32,166 bases of DNA from assembly GCA_945872185.1 (NCBI GenBank), contig CAMBZX010000011.1:1-32166 (forward strand). Reading direction: 5' to 3'. Positions within the stretch are counted from its first letter, which is position 1. Each line of letters starts with the position of its first letter. Position numbers and translations under genes: made by a program. The notes under the pieces are model-generated. The model had not been told where the DNA came from and searched no databases. It was given only the letters and a program-made list of their open reading frames with translations. Shown here piece after piece: positions 16,944 through 25,333 of the stretch. Source of the stretch: Synechococcus sp. UW140. Lineage in GTDB: Bacteria > Cyanobacteriota > Cyanobacteriia > PCC-6307 > Cyanobiaceae.

Positions 16944-17864
16944 TCAGACCTCGACCAGACCACTCTCCAGGCCCGCCTTGCGCAACTTGCGCAGGGCGCG
17001 CTGCACCACCTGACGGCAATACTCGCGGCTGCATTCCAGCTGCCGGGCCACTTCGGCCAGGGTGCGCCATTCATGGCCGCCATCCAGACCGAAACGCAGC
17101 ATCACCACCGTGCGCTCCTTGGGGGTGAGGTTGGAGCGCTCCAGCAGGGTCCACACCGAGGCGGAACGCTCGGCCAGCTCGGCCCGCTCCATCGGCGGCA
17201 TCTCCTCACTGGGCAGCAGATCCACCAGCTCGGAGGGATCCGACTTGGAGCGCACGGCCCCCTGCAGGCTGACGGTGACACTGCGCAGCTCGCAGCCGAG
17301 CAGCTCCTCCACCTCGGCCAGCGGCAACGCCAGGGCCTGGGCCAGCTCGGCGGGACTGGCGGCATGGCCATGGGCCTGGAGATGGCGCGCCTTGGCGGCC
17401 CGCAGCCGCGTGAGCTTCTCGTTGACGTTGACCGGAATCCGAATCGTGCGGCTCTGGGTGGAAAGGGCGCGATTGAGACCCTGGCGAATCCACCAATAGG
17501 CATAAGTACTGAAACGATGGCCCCGGGTGGGGTCGAATTTTTCGACGGCGCGGGTGAGGCCGATGGTGCCTTCCTGAATCAGATCGAGCAGATCGAGGCC
17601 CTTACCCTGATAACGCTTGGCAAGATTCACAACCAATCGCAAATTAGCGGTGATCATCTGTTGTTTAGCCCGCTCGCCATGGCGCAGGGTGCGGCGCTCC
17701 AGGTCGTCATAGACACAGGCTTCACCCAGGCCACCGGCCAGGCTGCAGCGTTCCTGCAGAACCACCATGGCCTGAACTTTGCGGCCGAGGGTGAGTTCCT
17801 GTTCGGGTGTTAATAATTGATGCCGACCAATCTCGCCGAGAAAGGCACTCAGGGAACTTGCCAT
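16944..17864 (-). CDS. RNA polymerase sigma factor, RpoD/SigA group 2
   Basis: LRLVVNLAKRYQGKGLDLLDLIQEGTIGLTRAVEKFDPTRGHRFSTYAYWWIRQGLNRALSTQSRTIRIPVNVNEKL; region 4 LTPKERTVVMLRFGLDGGHEWRTLAEVARQLECSREYCRQVVQRALRKLR. Alternative start 17975. Confidence 0.95.
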   Translation of the reverse strand: MASSLSAFLGEIGRHQLLTPEQELTLGRKVQAMVVLQERCSLAGGLGEACVYDDLERRTLRHGERAKQQMITANLRLVVNLAKRYQGKGLDLLDLIQEGTIGLTRAVEKFDPTRGHRFSTYAYWWIRQGLNRALSTQSRTIRIPVNVNEKLTRLRAAKARHLQAHGHAASPAELAQALALPLAEVEELLGCELRSVTVSLQGAVRSKSDPSELVDLLPSEEMPPMERAELAERSASVWTLLERSNLTPKERTVVMLRFGLDGGHEWRTLAEVARQLECSREYCRQVVQRALRKLRKAGLESGLVEV

Positions 17865-18107
17865 GGATCGGCCGAAGCGCTTTTGAATGAACTTAGGGTT
17901 GATTTTCGCCAGCAGATGAACCCACGGAAAGGCTTCAGACTTCGCTTTCTTTCCTGATTTGACCGCAGCCAACACCCAACCAGCCCCTGATTGGGTGAGT
18001 CACTGGATTGCGGGTTCGCGAATGACGCTGGATCCGCCACCGCTGCCGCCAGCCAGCCCCTGGGATCGAGCCGGGTCGCTACCTTGACGGGCCCTGCTCC
18101 CAGCTCC

Positions 18108-18608
18108 ATGGCCGGCTTTGCCGCCCTCTCTGCCGCCATCCCCAGCGGCATCCTGCCCAGTGCCGGCGTCGCCTATGTGCATTACCTCAGTTTCATGGTC
18201 TGCTTCGGCGCCCTGGTGCTGGAACGCCGCCTGATCCAGCCCAATCCGAACCGCCAGGACGCCACCTTGATGGTGATCACCGATGTGGTGTACGGGATCG
18301 CCGCTCTGGCCCTGCTGCTCAGCGGCATCGGCCGGGTGCTGCATTTCGGCCAGGGCACCAGCTTCTACACGGAAAATCCGCTCTTCTGGTGGAAGGTGGG
18401 CACCTACCTGGCCGTGGGCAGCCTCTCGCTCTATCCCACGGTGACCTACATCCTCTGGGCCATCCCGCTGCGCAAAGGGGAGCTGCCCCAGGTGAGCGAG
18501 GCTCTGGCCAACCGGTTGCGCTGGATCCTCAACATCGAGCTGGTGGGCTTCGCCGCCATCCCCTTCCTCGCCACCTTGATGGCCCGTGGTGTGGGCCTGC
18601 CCGGCTGA
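18108..18608 (+). CDS. DUF2214 family membrane protein
   Basis: GVAYVHYLSFMVCFGALVLERRLIQPNPNRQDATLMVITDVVYGIAALALLLSGIGRVLHFGQGTSFYTENPLFWWKVGTYLAVGSLSLYPTVTYI. Confidence 0.82.
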   Translation: MAGFAALSAAIPSGILPSAGVAYVHYLSFMVCFGALVLERRLIQPNPNRQDATLMVITDVVYGIAALALLLSGIGRVLHFGQGTSFYTENPLFWWKVGTYLAVGSLSLYPTVTYILWAIPLRKGELPQVSEALANRLRWILNIELVGFAAIPFLATLMARGVGLPG

Positions 18609-19423
18609 TGCAGCCAGGGCGCTGGTTCCCGCGGCGACCCAGGCCTGTCGCCGGCCTGCCGGTATGGCTGGCAGGCCTGAGCCTGCTGCTCACCGCCCCA
18701 GCCGGGGCGATCACAGGCCCGCCTGGCGAGGCCCCTGGCCCCCGACCCAGCCCTCAACCAGGCAGGACACAATCAGCCTGTGCCGTCGCCAGCAGCAGCC
18801 GGCCGATTCCCCTGCCCGCCGGAGCGCTGCTGCTCGCGCCAGACGTCGGTGCCGACGCCGAACATCCCCGCGGCGACTACCGCCAACGCTTGAGCCGCAC
18901 CGCCCTCGGCTGGCCCCGACTCGATCGCTGGTGCGTCTGGTTGGAACCGGTCGGCAGCGCCGGCCCCGCCGCCCTCTGGGAGCAGCGCTGGTGGCAGGCC
19001 ACACGCCAGGCGCTGCTGCACTGGCAGGCGCTGCTGCCGATCGAACTGGTGGCCGATCCGGCCGCCGCCCAGATCCGTCTGCACCGGCGCCGGCCCCCAC
19101 GCCAGTACGGCGCCGATGGTCGTCTGCGGGCCAGCCATGGGCGCGCCACCCTGCAGCTGCTGGAGGTGATCCGCGACGGATCGCCGCGGCTGGAGCCGAG
19201 CGTGGAGGTGCTGCTGAGCCCGGGGCAAGGGCCCCAGGCCAGCGAGGCCACCGCCTTGCACGAACTCGGCCATGCCTTCGGGCTCTGGGGTCACAGCGAG
19301 CAGGCTGCCGACGCCATGGCCGCCGTGCCAGGAGCCGTACCGGTGCTGGCGCTGAGCCCCCGGGATCGGGCCACCGTGCGCTGGCTCTATGGCCAGCCGA
19401 CGCCGTTCGGCCAGCAGCCGTAG
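18608..19423 (+). CDS. Matrixin-like secreted zinc metalloprotease
   Basis: Signal-like N-terminus; zinc site ALHELGHAFGLWGHSEQAADAMAA (HExGHxxGxxxH). ATG overlaps the upstream TGA. Confidence 0.8.
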   Translation: MQPGRWFPRRPRPVAGLPVWLAGLSLLLTAPAGAITGPPGEAPGPRPSPQPGRTQSACAVASSSRPIPLPAGALLLAPDVGADAEHPRGDYRQRLSRTALGWPRLDRWCVWLEPVGSAGPAALWEQRWWQATRQALLHWQALLPIELVADPAAAQIRLHRRRPPRQYGADGRLRASHGRATLQLLEVIRDGSPRLEPSVEVLLSPGQGPQASEATALHELGHAFGLWGHSEQAADAMAAVPGAVPVLALSPRDRATVRWLYGQPTPFGQQP

Positions 19424-19431
19424 CCGGCAGC

Positions 19432-20277
19432 TCAGGAGCGAGCCGAGCGGGTGTGGGGAGCCACGAGCAAGGCCAGCAGAAACCCCAACAGCTGCACCAC
19501 CACCACACTCGGGCCCGACGGCAGATCGAAGGCGCCGGAGGCCAGCAGCCCCAGCACCGCACAGCCCGCCCCCAGCAGGGCCGCCACCAGCACATAGGTG
19601 CTGAAGCCACGGCTGACCAGCCGGGAAGCACAGGCGGGGATCACCACGAAGGCACTGATCAACAGCACCCCCACCGCCTTGATCGAAATCGCCACCACCA
19701 CCGCCAGCACAACGATGAACATCAGCCGATGCCAGCCGGCCGCCACCCCGCGCGAGATCGCCAGGGGTTCGTCGATGGTGAGCAGAATCTGGCTGCGGCG
19801 ACTGAGCAGCAGATAGCCGCCGGCACCGAGCAACAGCAGCAGGATCACGCCGAGATCCAGCCAGGAAACGCCGAGGATGTCGCCGAAGAGCAGTTGCTGA
19901 ATGCCGCCCTTGTAGCTGCGCACCCGGCTGAGCAGCAGCACCGCCAGCGCCAGCGACGAGGAATAGACGATGTTGAGCAGGGCGTCGGTGGGCAGTTGGC
20001 TGCGCCCGGCCAGATGGTTGACCCCGAGGGCAAACAGCACGGCGAAGGGAATCAGCACCAGGGTGGGATTCAGGCCGAGCAGGATGCCGAGGCTGATGCC
20101 CAGCAGGGCGGAATGGCCGAGGGCATCGCTGAAAAAAGAAAGCTGACGCAGCACGGCGAAACTGCCGAGCAGCCCGCCCAGCAGGCCGGTGAGCAGGCCG
20201 GCCAGCAGGGCCCGCTGCATGAACGGCAGCGCCAGCAGTTGGGCCAGATGGGCCGGATCAAAGCCTGACTCCAACAT
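19432..20277 (-). CDS. znuB: Zinc/manganese ABC transporter permease
   Basis: ABC-3 permease: LLGGLLGSFAVLRQLSFFSDALGHSALLGISLGILLG...NIVYSSSLALAVLLLSRVRSYKGGIQQLLFGDILGVS...KAVGVLLISAFVVIPACASRL. Confidence 0.9.
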   Translation of the reverse strand: MLESGFDPAHLAQLLALPFMQRALLAGLLTGLLGGLLGSFAVLRQLSFFSDALGHSALLGISLGILLGLNPTLVLIPFAVLFALGVNHLAGRSQLPTDALLNIVYSSSLALAVLLLSRVRSYKGGIQQLLFGDILGVSWLDLGVILLLLLGAGGYLLLSRRSQILLTIDEPLAISRGVAAGWHRLMFIVVLAVVVAISIKAVGVLLISAFVVIPACASRLVSRGFSTYVLVAALLGAGCAVLGLLASGAFDLPSGPSVVVVQLLGFLLALLVAPHTRSARS

Positions 20278-21059
20278 CAACTCCTGCTGGCGCCGGGATG
20301 GTGATGGTGGTAGGCCACCCAGCCGCGGCCATAGAGGCGCTCCAGCTGGGCGGGGCTGAGGGCGTGATCGGGCGTGCCAGAACAGCGCAGGCTGCGATTG
20401 AGGCAGAGCACACCACTGCAGGTGCGGCGTACCATCTCGAGGTCATGGGACACCTGCAGGATCGTCCAGCCCTCACTGCGGCGCAGGTCGAACAGCAGGC
20501 TGTGGAACTGCTCGGCCGCCTGGGCATCGAGGCCCGCCTGGGCCTCATCCAGCACCAGCAGCCGGCGCGGCCGCACCACGCAGAAGGCCAGCAGGACGCG
20601 CTTGAGCTGGCCGGTGGAAAGATCGCTGACCAACCGTTTCGCCAGCGCTTCGCCACCCACCTTGGCCAGGGCCAGGGTCACGGCAGCGCCGCGGGCTCGC
20701 CGGCCGCGCCAGGGCAGGGCCAGACCGGCCCGATCCCAGCCCAGACCGACGAACTCCGCCACGCTGAGCGGAAAGCGACCCTGCAAGGCGATGCTCTGGG
20801 GCAGATAGGCCACCTGGTCGCGCACGGCCGCCGGCAACTGGCCGCGGGCGCCGAGGGCGTGACCCAGCAGCCTCACCTGACCGGCGCGGCGCGGCAGCAC
20901 CCCGAGGATCGCCTGCACCAGGGTGCTCTTGCCGGCCCCGTTGGGGCCCACCAGGGCCGTATCCGATTCGGCCTCGAGAATGAAACTGACGTCTTCCACC
21001 ACCGTGCTGCCCTCACGGCCAATGGTGAGGTGGCTGACTTCGAGAATCATTTCCGCCAT
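20277..21059 (-). CDS. znuC: Zinc/manganese ABC transporter ATP-binding protein
   Basis: Walker A ALVGPNGAGKSTLVQAILG; ABC signature LSTGQLKRVLLAFCVVRPRRLLVLDEAQAGLD. Confidence 0.93.
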   Translation of the reverse strand: MAEMILEVSHLTIGREGSTVVEDVSFILEAESDTALVGPNGAGKSTLVQAILGVLPRRAGQVRLLGHALGARGQLPAAVRDQVAYLPQSIALQGRFPLSVAEFVGLGWDRAGLALPWRGRRARGAAVTLALAKVGGEALAKRLVSDLSTGQLKRVLLAFCVVRPRRLLVLDEAQAGLDAQAAEQFHSLLFDLRRSEGWTILQVSHDLEMVRRTCSGVLCLNRSLRCSGTPDHALSPAQLERLYGRGWVAYHHHHPGASRS

Positions 21060-21105
21060 CGTTTCACCCTACCGAGGGATGGCCTGTTGTCAGCCACAGG
21101 ACGCC

Positions 21106-22173
21106 TCACCGCCCCAGGGCCTGGAGCAGCTGCTGGCCATTGCGGCGCATGGTGCTCAGGTAATAGGACGAAGCCAGGGTGGGATCGGCGGGGGCGGTTT
21201 CCAGTGGATCGAAGCTCACCAAGGGCAGGCCCAGGTCTGTGGCCAGGGCGACGAACGCCTTGCTGCTGGCCTGGGGTTCGCTCACCAGGGCCCGGGCCCG
21301 GCTTTGCCTGGCCCGCCGGCTGAAGCGCTCGAGATCGGCCGCCGACGGTGTCTGATCGGGATCGTCGACCAGGGCCTCATTCAGCAATTGATAGCGCTGG
21401 GCGAAGTAAGGCCCGATGGAGTGGAAGGCCAACAGGGGTTGGCCGGCATGGGGCGCGAACTGCCGGGCCAGATCGCGATCGAGCCGATCGAGCTCCGCCA
21501 GGAAGGTGGCGGCATTGGCGCGGTACCGCGAACGGCAGGCCGGATCGGCCGCGATCAGACCATCGCGGATTGTCGTCACCTGCTGGGCCGCCCGACGGGG
21601 ATCGAGCCAGATGTGCGGATTGACGGGGCCGTGCTGGCTGGCATGGCCGGCTTCAGAGGCGTGGTCGTGATCGTGATCGCCGCCGGGCGCCGCAGTCGGG
21701 TTGGCGATGGGGACGACACCACGACTGCTGTCAATCCGCCGCAACCCGGTGTTGCCCGAGGCGTCTACCAATTTGTCGAGATGGCTCTCCAGCCCGAGGC
21801 CATTGATCACCACCACATCGGCCTGGCTCAGCCGGGCCAGATCGGCGGGTGTGGCCTGCCAGTCGTGGGGGCCGAGATTGGCGGGCACCAAGGAGTCCAC
21901 CTGGGCACAGCCGGCGGCCACGGCCCGGGTGAACAGGGCGACCGGCAACACACTGGCCATCACCTGCAGCGGCTGGGAGCCAGCGGCACGCGGCCGTGGG
22001 GCAGGGGACTTGGCGACACAACCCAACAGCAGCAGCGAGCTCAGCCCAGACCCAATCAACACCCGGCCCAACCGCAAACCCAAGCCCCTGGCGGTCACCA
22101 ACGCCGGCGCCCCAACCACAGCCCCAGACGCAGTCCCAGCCCCAGACAGGAACACCCTCGACCCGAGCATCAC
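21106..22173 (-). CDS. znuA: Zinc ABC transporter substrate-binding lipoprotein
   Basis: Lipobox LLLLGC; LVPANLGPHDWQATPADLARLSQADVVVINGLGLESHLDKL; His-rich loop GGDHDHDHASEAGHASQHG; NPHIWLDPRRAAQQV; LLAFHSIGPYFAQRY. Start may instead be near 22098. Confidence 0.92.
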   Translation of the reverse strand: MMLGSRVFLSGAGTASGAVVGAPALVTARGLGLRLGRVLIGSGLSSLLLLGCVAKSPAPRPRAAGSQPLQVMASVLPVALFTRAVAAGCAQVDSLVPANLGPHDWQATPADLARLSQADVVVINGLGLESHLDKLVDASGNTGLRRIDSSRGVVPIANPTAAPGGDHDHDHASEAGHASQHGPVNPHIWLDPRRAAQQVTTIRDGLIAADPACRSRYRANAATFLAELDRLDRDLARQFAPHAGQPLLAFHSIGPYFAQRYQLLNEALVDDPDQTPSAADLERFSRRARQSRARALVSEPQASSKAFVALATDLGLPLVSFDPLETAPADPTLASSYYLSTMRRNGQQLLQALGR

Positions 22174-22182
22174 AGCAGATCA

Positions 22183-22201
22183 TTGGGAATGGTTCTCATT
22201 C
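22183..22201. promoter_or_regulatory. Fur/Zur-type operator candidate upstream of znuACB
   Basis: Reverse complement AATGAGAACCATTCCCAAT agrees with AATGAGAATNATTCTCATT at most positions; sits between znuA and the divergent gene at 22276. Confidence 0.7.
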
Positions 22202-22275
22202 TATGCCTGCGGGTCGCTGCTCGCCGCTGCGGAGAGGCCTTGCATACGATCCAGGCCAGTACGTGCCGCCCCACC

Positions 22276-22965
22276 ATGCGCATCGCCGTGACGGGCGCCT
22301 CCGGCAAGACCGGCTGGCGCGTGGTGCAGGAAGCCCTGGGTCGGGGTCTGGAGGTGACGGCCATCCTGCGGCCCAGCTCGATCGCACCCGATGGGCTGCG
22401 CGGGGCCCAAATCGAACGCCTTGAGTTGCAGGACACTGCCGCCCTGCAGCGGGCCCTGCAGGGCTGCGAGGCCCTGGTGATCGCCACCGGCGCCCGCCCC
22501 TCGATCGATCTGCTCGGCCCTTTGAAAGTGGATGCCCTGGCGATCCGGTCCCAGGCACAGGCGGCCCGGGCCGCCGGGGTGAAGCGGGTGGTGCTGGTGA
22601 CCTCCCTCTGCAGTGGCCGCCTGCTGCATCCGCTCAACCTGTTCGGCCTGATCCTGGTGTGGAAAGGCCTGGGTGAACGCTGGCTGGCCGAGAGCGGCCT
22701 CGACTGGACGGTGATCCGGCCCGGCGGCCTCAAGGAAAACGAAGCGGATCTGGAGGCGGAAGCCATCGTGTTCAGCGGACCTGATCAGCAGGAGAGCAAC
22801 AGCATTCCCCGCCGCCTCGTGGCCCGGGTCTGCCTCGACGCGCTGCAGAACCCCGCAGCCAGCCAGCGGATCATTGAAATCACCAGCAGCCGCACCCAGG
22901 CGCCTGGGACTCTGGCCCCTGGGACTCTGGCCTCTGGGACCCTGGCGGACTGGCTGGCCAGCTGA
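22276..22965 (+). CDS. NAD(P)H-binding (atypical SDR) protein
   Basis: MRIAVTGASGKTGWRVVQEALGRGLEVTAILRPSS...GVKRVVLVTSLCSGRLLHPLNLFGLILVWKGLGERWLAESGLDWTVIRPGGLKEN. Confidence 0.9.
   Translation: MRIAVTGASGKTGWRVVQEALGRGLEVTAILRPSSIAPDGLRGAQIERLELQDTAALQRALQGCEALVIATGARPSIDLLGPLKVDALAIRSQAQAARAAGVKRVVLVTSLCSGRLLHPLNLFGLILVWKGLGERWLAESGLDWTVIRPGGLKENEADLEAEAIVFSGPDQQESNSIPRRLVARVCLDALQNPAASQRIIEITSSRTQAPGTLAPGTLASGTLADWLAS
22900..22944 (+). repeat. 15-bp in-frame tandem repeat x3 (APGTL APGTL ASGTL)
   Basis: gcgcctgggactctg gcccctgggactctg gcctctgggaccctg, at the 3' end of the SDR gene. Confidence 0.93.
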
Positions 22966-22984
22966 ATCCGGAGATCTGCCGGCC

Positions 22985-24019
22985 ATGTCGCCGCCGCCGC
23001 AGCGCCCCCGAAGACGCAGGACCACCCTCGGGCTGGCGCTGATGGCGCTGGTGGCCGCTGGGGCGGGCCTCCAGGCCTGGCGCTGGTTCCCCAGTCCGCT
23101 GAATCCGGGGTTGCGTAGCCCCAGCAGGCCCAGTGCCCACGCCCGCCTGCCAGCCACCACTCCTGCCAGGCCCGCGGGCAGCGGCAGCCCTGGGGCGATC
23201 GATCCCAACCTGCCCCTGTACAACGGCGCCACCCGCCGCCTCGCCGCCCAGGCGATCGATGACACGGCGCGCTCGCAGCTGAACCAGGCCCTGATCGCCC
23301 TGGCCCGCCGCTTCCTGGGGAGGCCCTCCAGCCCGCTGCCGAGAGGGCCGCACATTTCGGAGCGCCTGCTGCTCGATCTCGAGCAGGTCGACCAGCTCCG
23401 CTTCGTGGAGCAGTTGCTGGCCCTGGTGAACAGCCGCCAGGTGGCCACCCGCACCGAGGCGGTGGACCGCTTCAGCGATCACGTGCGCCAGCTGCGCTAC
23501 AGGGACGGCCAGGTGGCCGACTGCCGGCGCCATCCCAACTTCAGCCTCTGGGCGCAGGCCGCGGAACGGCAGGGCTATCTGGTACACCTCACCCCCTTTC
23601 TGCCCGGGGCCAGCCGCCGCCACCTGCCGCTCACCGTCCAGTCCAGCCAGGCAGAGGCCGCCGCGGCGCGATCGTCAGTCGCCCAGCGCCACTGCCCGCC
23701 AACCCCGGGCCAGAGCCAGACGCTGGAGCAGGTCTACGTGCCCCTGCCGGGCCTGCAGCAGGTGCTGCCGTCGCTGCGCAAGGGCGATATCTATGCCCTG
23801 GTGAGCCGGCGGCCAGGCCTGGATGTCAGCCAGGTGGGCCTGGTGGACAGCCAGGTGCGTCTCGACAGCCGGCCCCCCCAGATCCACACCATCCACGCCG
23901 GCGGCTCCGAGGTGATGCGCAGCCTGGATCTGGCCCGCGAAGCCGGCGCCAGCGATGGCGTGATCGGCCTGGCCTTCTACCGGCCGGTGCCCAACCCGGA
24001 TGGCCAACCGGATCGCTGA
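22985..24019 (+). CDS. DUF1460 (amidase-like) family protein
   Basis: ISERLLLDLEQVDQLRFVEQLLALVNSR...FSDHVRQLRYRDGQVADC...LPGLQQVLPSLRKGDIYALVSRRPGLDVSQVGLVD. Confidence 0.75.
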   Translation: MSPPPQRPRRRRTTLGLALMALVAAGAGLQAWRWFPSPLNPGLRSPSRPSAHARLPATTPARPAGSGSPGAIDPNLPLYNGATRRLAAQAIDDTARSQLNQALIALARRFLGRPSSPLPRGPHISERLLLDLEQVDQLRFVEQLLALVNSRQVATRTEAVDRFSDHVRQLRYRDGQVADCRRHPNFSLWAQAAERQGYLVHLTPFLPGASRRHLPLTVQSSQAEAAAARSSVAQRHCPPTPGQSQTLEQVYVPLPGLQQVLPSLRKGDIYALVSRRPGLDVSQVGLVDSQVRLDSRPPQIHTIHAGGSEVMRSLDLAREAGASDGVIGLAFYRPVPNPDGQPDR

Positions 24020-24140
24020 TGGCTCAAGGTGCTGCCATCCAGCTCGCGTGACGCGGCGATGGAGCTTCAGGCTGCTTCGAGCTGCCCTGATTGGATCGGT
24101 GCGGCGGGCGGCGAACACCGGGGAATGGGTAACGGCTGCG

Positions 24141-24215
24141 ACCTGGCGCCTGGCTTGTGAGCTGGCCCCTGGCTGTGACCTCGGCACAGGCTTGTGAGCA
24201 CGGCACTGGCCCCTG
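24141..24215. repeat. Degenerate ~19-bp tandem repeat, about 4 units
   Basis: acctggcgcctggcttgtg / agctggcccctggctgtg / acctcggcacaggcttgtg / agcacggcactggcccctg, intergenic. Confidence 0.6.
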
Positions 24216-24364
24216 GGAGTGAACGGTGGACGGGCTGCGAAAGGGCCAACCGTGGCCCACCCGGATCCGGAGCTGCCGAGCCTGGGAGGCGCGCCTGCCC
24301 CCCTTTGAGAATCATGGTCAGGCCAGCGGCGGCTGGCCATCATGGGCTCAATCGTTGCCGGCCC

Positions 24365-24766
24365 ATGGCGTCAGATACGCCTCCACCGCCTCCCCCACCA
24401 GCTCCTTCGCCATCTCCGTCGCCCCTGGCTTCGTCAAGGCTCTCGCCTTCGCCTTCGGTGGAAGCCGGCGCTGCCGCGACCGCAACGGAAGCGCGGCGCC
24501 TGCCGACAGAGGCCGAAATTCAGCGCATTCTGAACAGCCAGCCCAAGGGCCTGGAGCCCCCATCGCCATTTCGAGGCTTCAGCCTTACGGCCATCATGGG
24601 CTATGTCGCCGGCACGGCCATGGTGTTCAGCGGCATCAGCAACCAGGGCAAAACCGCCGACCAACACATCACCCAGGCCGTGAATCTGGCCGGCGGTTTC
24701 ACCGTGATCTGCCTGGCCTCCATCTGCCGTCACAGCAAACGCTTGAGCCAGAAACAGGACAGCTGA
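24365..24766 (+). CDS. Hypothetical small membrane protein with Pro/Ser-rich N-terminus
   Basis: MASDTPPPPPPPAPSPSPSPLASSRLSPSPS...EAEIQRILNSQPKGLEPPSPFRGFSLTAIMGYVAGTAMVFSGISNQGKTADQHITQAVNLAGGFTVICLASICRHSKRL. Confidence 0.68.
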   Translation: MASDTPPPPPPPAPSPSPSPLASSRLSPSPSVEAGAAATATEARRLPTEAEIQRILNSQPKGLEPPSPFRGFSLTAIMGYVAGTAMVFSGISNQGKTADQHITQAVNLAGGFTVICLASICRHSKRLSQKQDS

Positions 24767-24887
24767 AGCCCCCGCCCAGGGCCCCAGGCCTCAAAACGCC
24801 CAGCGGCTGGGACCCTGGCACCAACGCCACCAACTCTGGCCATGGCGCCAAAGCCGGCCTGCAGCCGGCTGGGGGCCGAGACCGACC

Positions 24888-25268
24888 TCAGCGATCGAGA
24901 GCCAGCCAGTGACGCCCGTCGCGGGCTGCTTTGTCCTGGCCGAGCTTGTGGCCGCAGGCAAAGCCGCTGAGGCCCAGGAGCAGCACCAGCGGCTGGGCTC
25001 CCTGGTTGCTGAGGGTCTTGAACATGCCCGGCTGAATCACCACAAAGGTGGCCGGGATGAAGGCCAGCATGCCCAGGGTCGTGAGGCCGAAGATCGGCGG
25101 CATCAGGGTGCGGCGGCTGATCGCATGGGCCGCCAGCACCGGCAGCCCCAGCACTGGAATGGCGGCACCGAAGGCCCAGAGCCAACGCTGACGGGGATCA
25201 TCGCCGAGGCGACGGCGAATGGCCCGTTGGATCTCAGCGTTCATGCGGACCCCACCAGAGATCCCCAT
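24888..25268 (-). CDS. Hypothetical membrane protein
   Basis: MNAEIQRAIRRRLGDDPRQRWLWAFGAAIPVLGLPVLAAHAISRRTLMPPIFGLTTLGMLAFIPATFVVIQPGMFKTLSNQGAQPLVLLLGLSGFACGHKLG. Alternative start 25244. Confidence 0.7.
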   Translation of the reverse strand: MGISGGVRMNAEIQRAIRRRLGDDPRQRWLWAFGAAIPVLGLPVLAAHAISRRTLMPPIFGLTTLGMLAFIPATFVVIQPGMFKTLSNQGAQPLVLLLGLSGFACGHKLGQDKAARDGRHWLALDR

Positions 25269-25288
25269 GTTGAGCCCTGCGGATTGAA

Positions 25289-25333
25289 AGCCAGTGGGTT
25301 GGGAGCCAGTGGGTTGAGACCAGTGGGCTGCTC
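25289..25333. repeat. 15-bp tandem repeat x3 ending at the hisIE stop
   Basis: agccagtgggttggg agccagtgggttgag accagtgggctgctc. Confidence 0.85.

Noticed and set aside
18586-20268. 560-aa plus-strand ORF
   Set aside because: Out-of-frame with the DUF2214/protease genes and antisense to znuB; low-complexity Q/E/R-rich shadow ORF.
20923-22275. N-terminal two thirds of the 680-aa plus-strand ORF
   Set aside because: Antisense to znuC/znuA; only the part from 22276 (MRIAVTGASGKTG) is a credible protein.
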